Below, piece after piece: positions 62,825 to 64,000 of a stretch of DNA of 64,000 nucleotides. The DNA is from Hermatobates lingyangjiaoensis (taxonomy: Eukaryota > Arthropoda > Insecta > Hemiptera > Hermatobatidae), in assembly GCA_026182355.1 (NCBI GenBank), contig JAPFBL010000222.1, forward strand, positions 587,001 to 651,000. Reading direction: 5' to 3'. The translations under genes and the position numbers were made by a program. The first letter of the stretch is position 1, and every line of letters starts with the position of its first letter. The notes beneath the pieces are model-generated. The model was given only the letters and a program-made list of their open reading frames with translations, did not search any database and had not been told where the DNA came from.

Positions 62825-64000
62825 TCGTGGTGGGGGGAGGGGGGTGGATTAACATGCCTAAATAATGGCTTGAACTAAGAAAGGCACAACCTGGGCGGTG
62901 TGCTTGCCTGCTCCGGCGTCCGGGGGTAGCAAGCCTGCCTGTCTGCGCGCTCGTCAGGGGGCCGACCGCCCTTGTAGGTAAAAGGTAACATTCGCTGTGG
63001 GTACAACAGTGGCTTTAGCTGCTACCTCGGTCCCTGTCTAGGCTGGTGTTCGCTGGTGGCTAGCCCATTTAGTTACGTGCTGGTCTCGGGGCTGGGTTCT
63101 GAGTGATCTTTTCTTCTTCTGGCTTTGTGTTTGTCTTTCTTAAGACTTTGTTCTGCCCCGGCGAAACTATCAGTCTCTTAGAGACTATTGGCCATATTTA
63201 TTCGGGCGGGACTGTTATGGCTGGTTTGTGGTGGGCATGGGCCGGCCTAACCAGTTGCGGCGCGTTACCGTCTGGATGTTTCTCCTATTTTCTCCCAGCA
63301 CCTTTTCTTGCTACCTCTGACTCTTTCCCTAACTTACCAAATCTTTGCTATCTCTCAACTCGCTATTAACTGTTACCCTTGTATTTTCCAATTTAATCTT
63401 TCCCTGTAATCCTTAATGATCCCTTTCATCAAGTAACCAACAGTCTCTCTAGGGATTAACGGGCATATGTTTTATTCGGACGTGGCTAGTTGTGGCTTGT
63501 TTGTGGCGGACAAGGGTTTGCCCGGCATGTCGCGGTGGGCTACTGTCTGGATGCTTCTCCTACTTTCTCTCTGCATCCTTTCTTGCTACCTCTGACTCTT
63601 TCCCTAACTTACCTTCTTTACTATCTCTCAACTCGCTATTAACTGTTGCCCTTGTATTTTTCCAATTTAATCTTTCCCCTGTAATTCTTGATGAACCCTA
63701 TCAACAAGTAACCCTCAGTCCTTTTTAGAGACTAACTGGCATAAGATTAAAAGCTTTCCTTGATGTAGGTCGTGGAAGCCCACCTCCGCGAGGTCCACCT
63801 TGGCCACTTAACGAGGACCGTTTCGTCGTGTATCATTAGTGAGCGGACAGTTGGTTCTCATGACGTGGCGAAAGGGCTCCACGTTAAAAAACATCAATCT
63901 ATTCTGCTTTATCATGGTACGGCTGAAAGGCGTAGGAACATGAATAAATCAAAACAGGTCTATTAGTCCAGGAGAAATATTCAGTTTTTATAGTTTGATT
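62825..64000 (+). other. GC-rich block, possible retroelement 5' region, running off the window
   Basis: Base composition changes sharply: CACTTTGTCGTGGTGGGG, then long GC-rich, pyrimidine-rich sequence. Tandem units at 63165-63725 suggest promoter monomers like those of some LINE 5' UTRs. Frames at 63103-63369 and 63492-63728 are the same repeat translated twice and are not clear genes; the frame at 63772-63966 has no recognised domain. The nature of the block is inferred; the window ends before any diagnostic coding region. Confidence 0.4.
63165..63725 (+). repeat. Tandem repeat, two units of about 273 bp plus a partial third
   Basis: Unit starts with a (A)ACnnnCAGTCTCTTAGAGACTA-like word at 63165, 63437 and 63711. 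Both full units contain TCTGGATG(T/C)TTCTCCTA, CTTGCTACCTCTGACTC and CTCAACTCGCTATTAACTGT. Divergence between units is moderate. Confidence 0.85.

Noticed and set aside
63103..63728. Two related frames in the GC-rich block as a duplicated gene
   Set aside because: The similarity is explained by the 273-bp DNA tandem repeat, and the frames have no domain or consistent start.

Overview
This is AT-rich nuclear DNA of an animal, most likely an invertebrate and plausibly an arthropod or chelicerate. The evidence is the repeat content: Penelope-like elements (PLEs) with GIY-YIG endonuclease, a BEL/Pao retroelement, a Jockey-like LINE, an envelope-like remnant of gypsy/errantivirus type, Helitrons, a tRNA-derived SINE and long TA, TG and GA microsatellites. 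The species cannot be named from the sequence. I found no host protein-coding, rRNA or tRNA gene; almost every long reading frame belongs to a mobile element or to a microsatellite.

Layout. 0.4-3.2 kb: an internally deleted Jockey-like LINE, then a second degraded LINE reverse transcriptase. 8.4-10.3 kb: a complete tRNA-derived SINE with a perfect 15-bp target duplication, then a non-autonomous Helitron carrying the end of a Pif1-type helicase. 10.9-13.1 kb: microsatellites, a foldback element made of two 3' ends of a mariner-like transposon, and a 27-bp minisatellite. 14.5-28.2 kb: a dense cluster of PLE fragments from several families, mostly as head-to-head inverted pairs bounded by (TA)n. 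28.3-29.7 kb: an LTR and env-like remnant. 34.2-35.3 and 41.2-45.2 kb: more PLEs, including the best copy (reverse transcriptase plus GIY-YIG, 42.8-44.2 kb). 35.9-37.5 kb: a TIR-like repeat. 50.3-58.7 kb: a second Helitron split by a nearly intact, very young BEL/Pao retroelement (594-bp LTRs, TSD ATTAG). 62.8-64.0 kb: a locally GC-rich block with about 273-bp tandem units, possibly a retroelement 5' region running off the window.

Common thread. The most informative signal is the PLE system. At least six distinct PLE 3' regions carry a hammerhead-ribozyme core (CUGANGA, stem II, GAAA, a minimal stem III) whose flanking stem I changes sequence between families but stays complementary. PLE fragments repeatedly end in (TA)n at positions where their own sequence reads AATATA-like, which suggests microhomology-guided insertion into TA microsatellites. 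Hammerheads in PLEs are already known; the density, family diversity and recurrent TA junctions here deserve checking. All assignments rest on reading the sequence; no database search was run.
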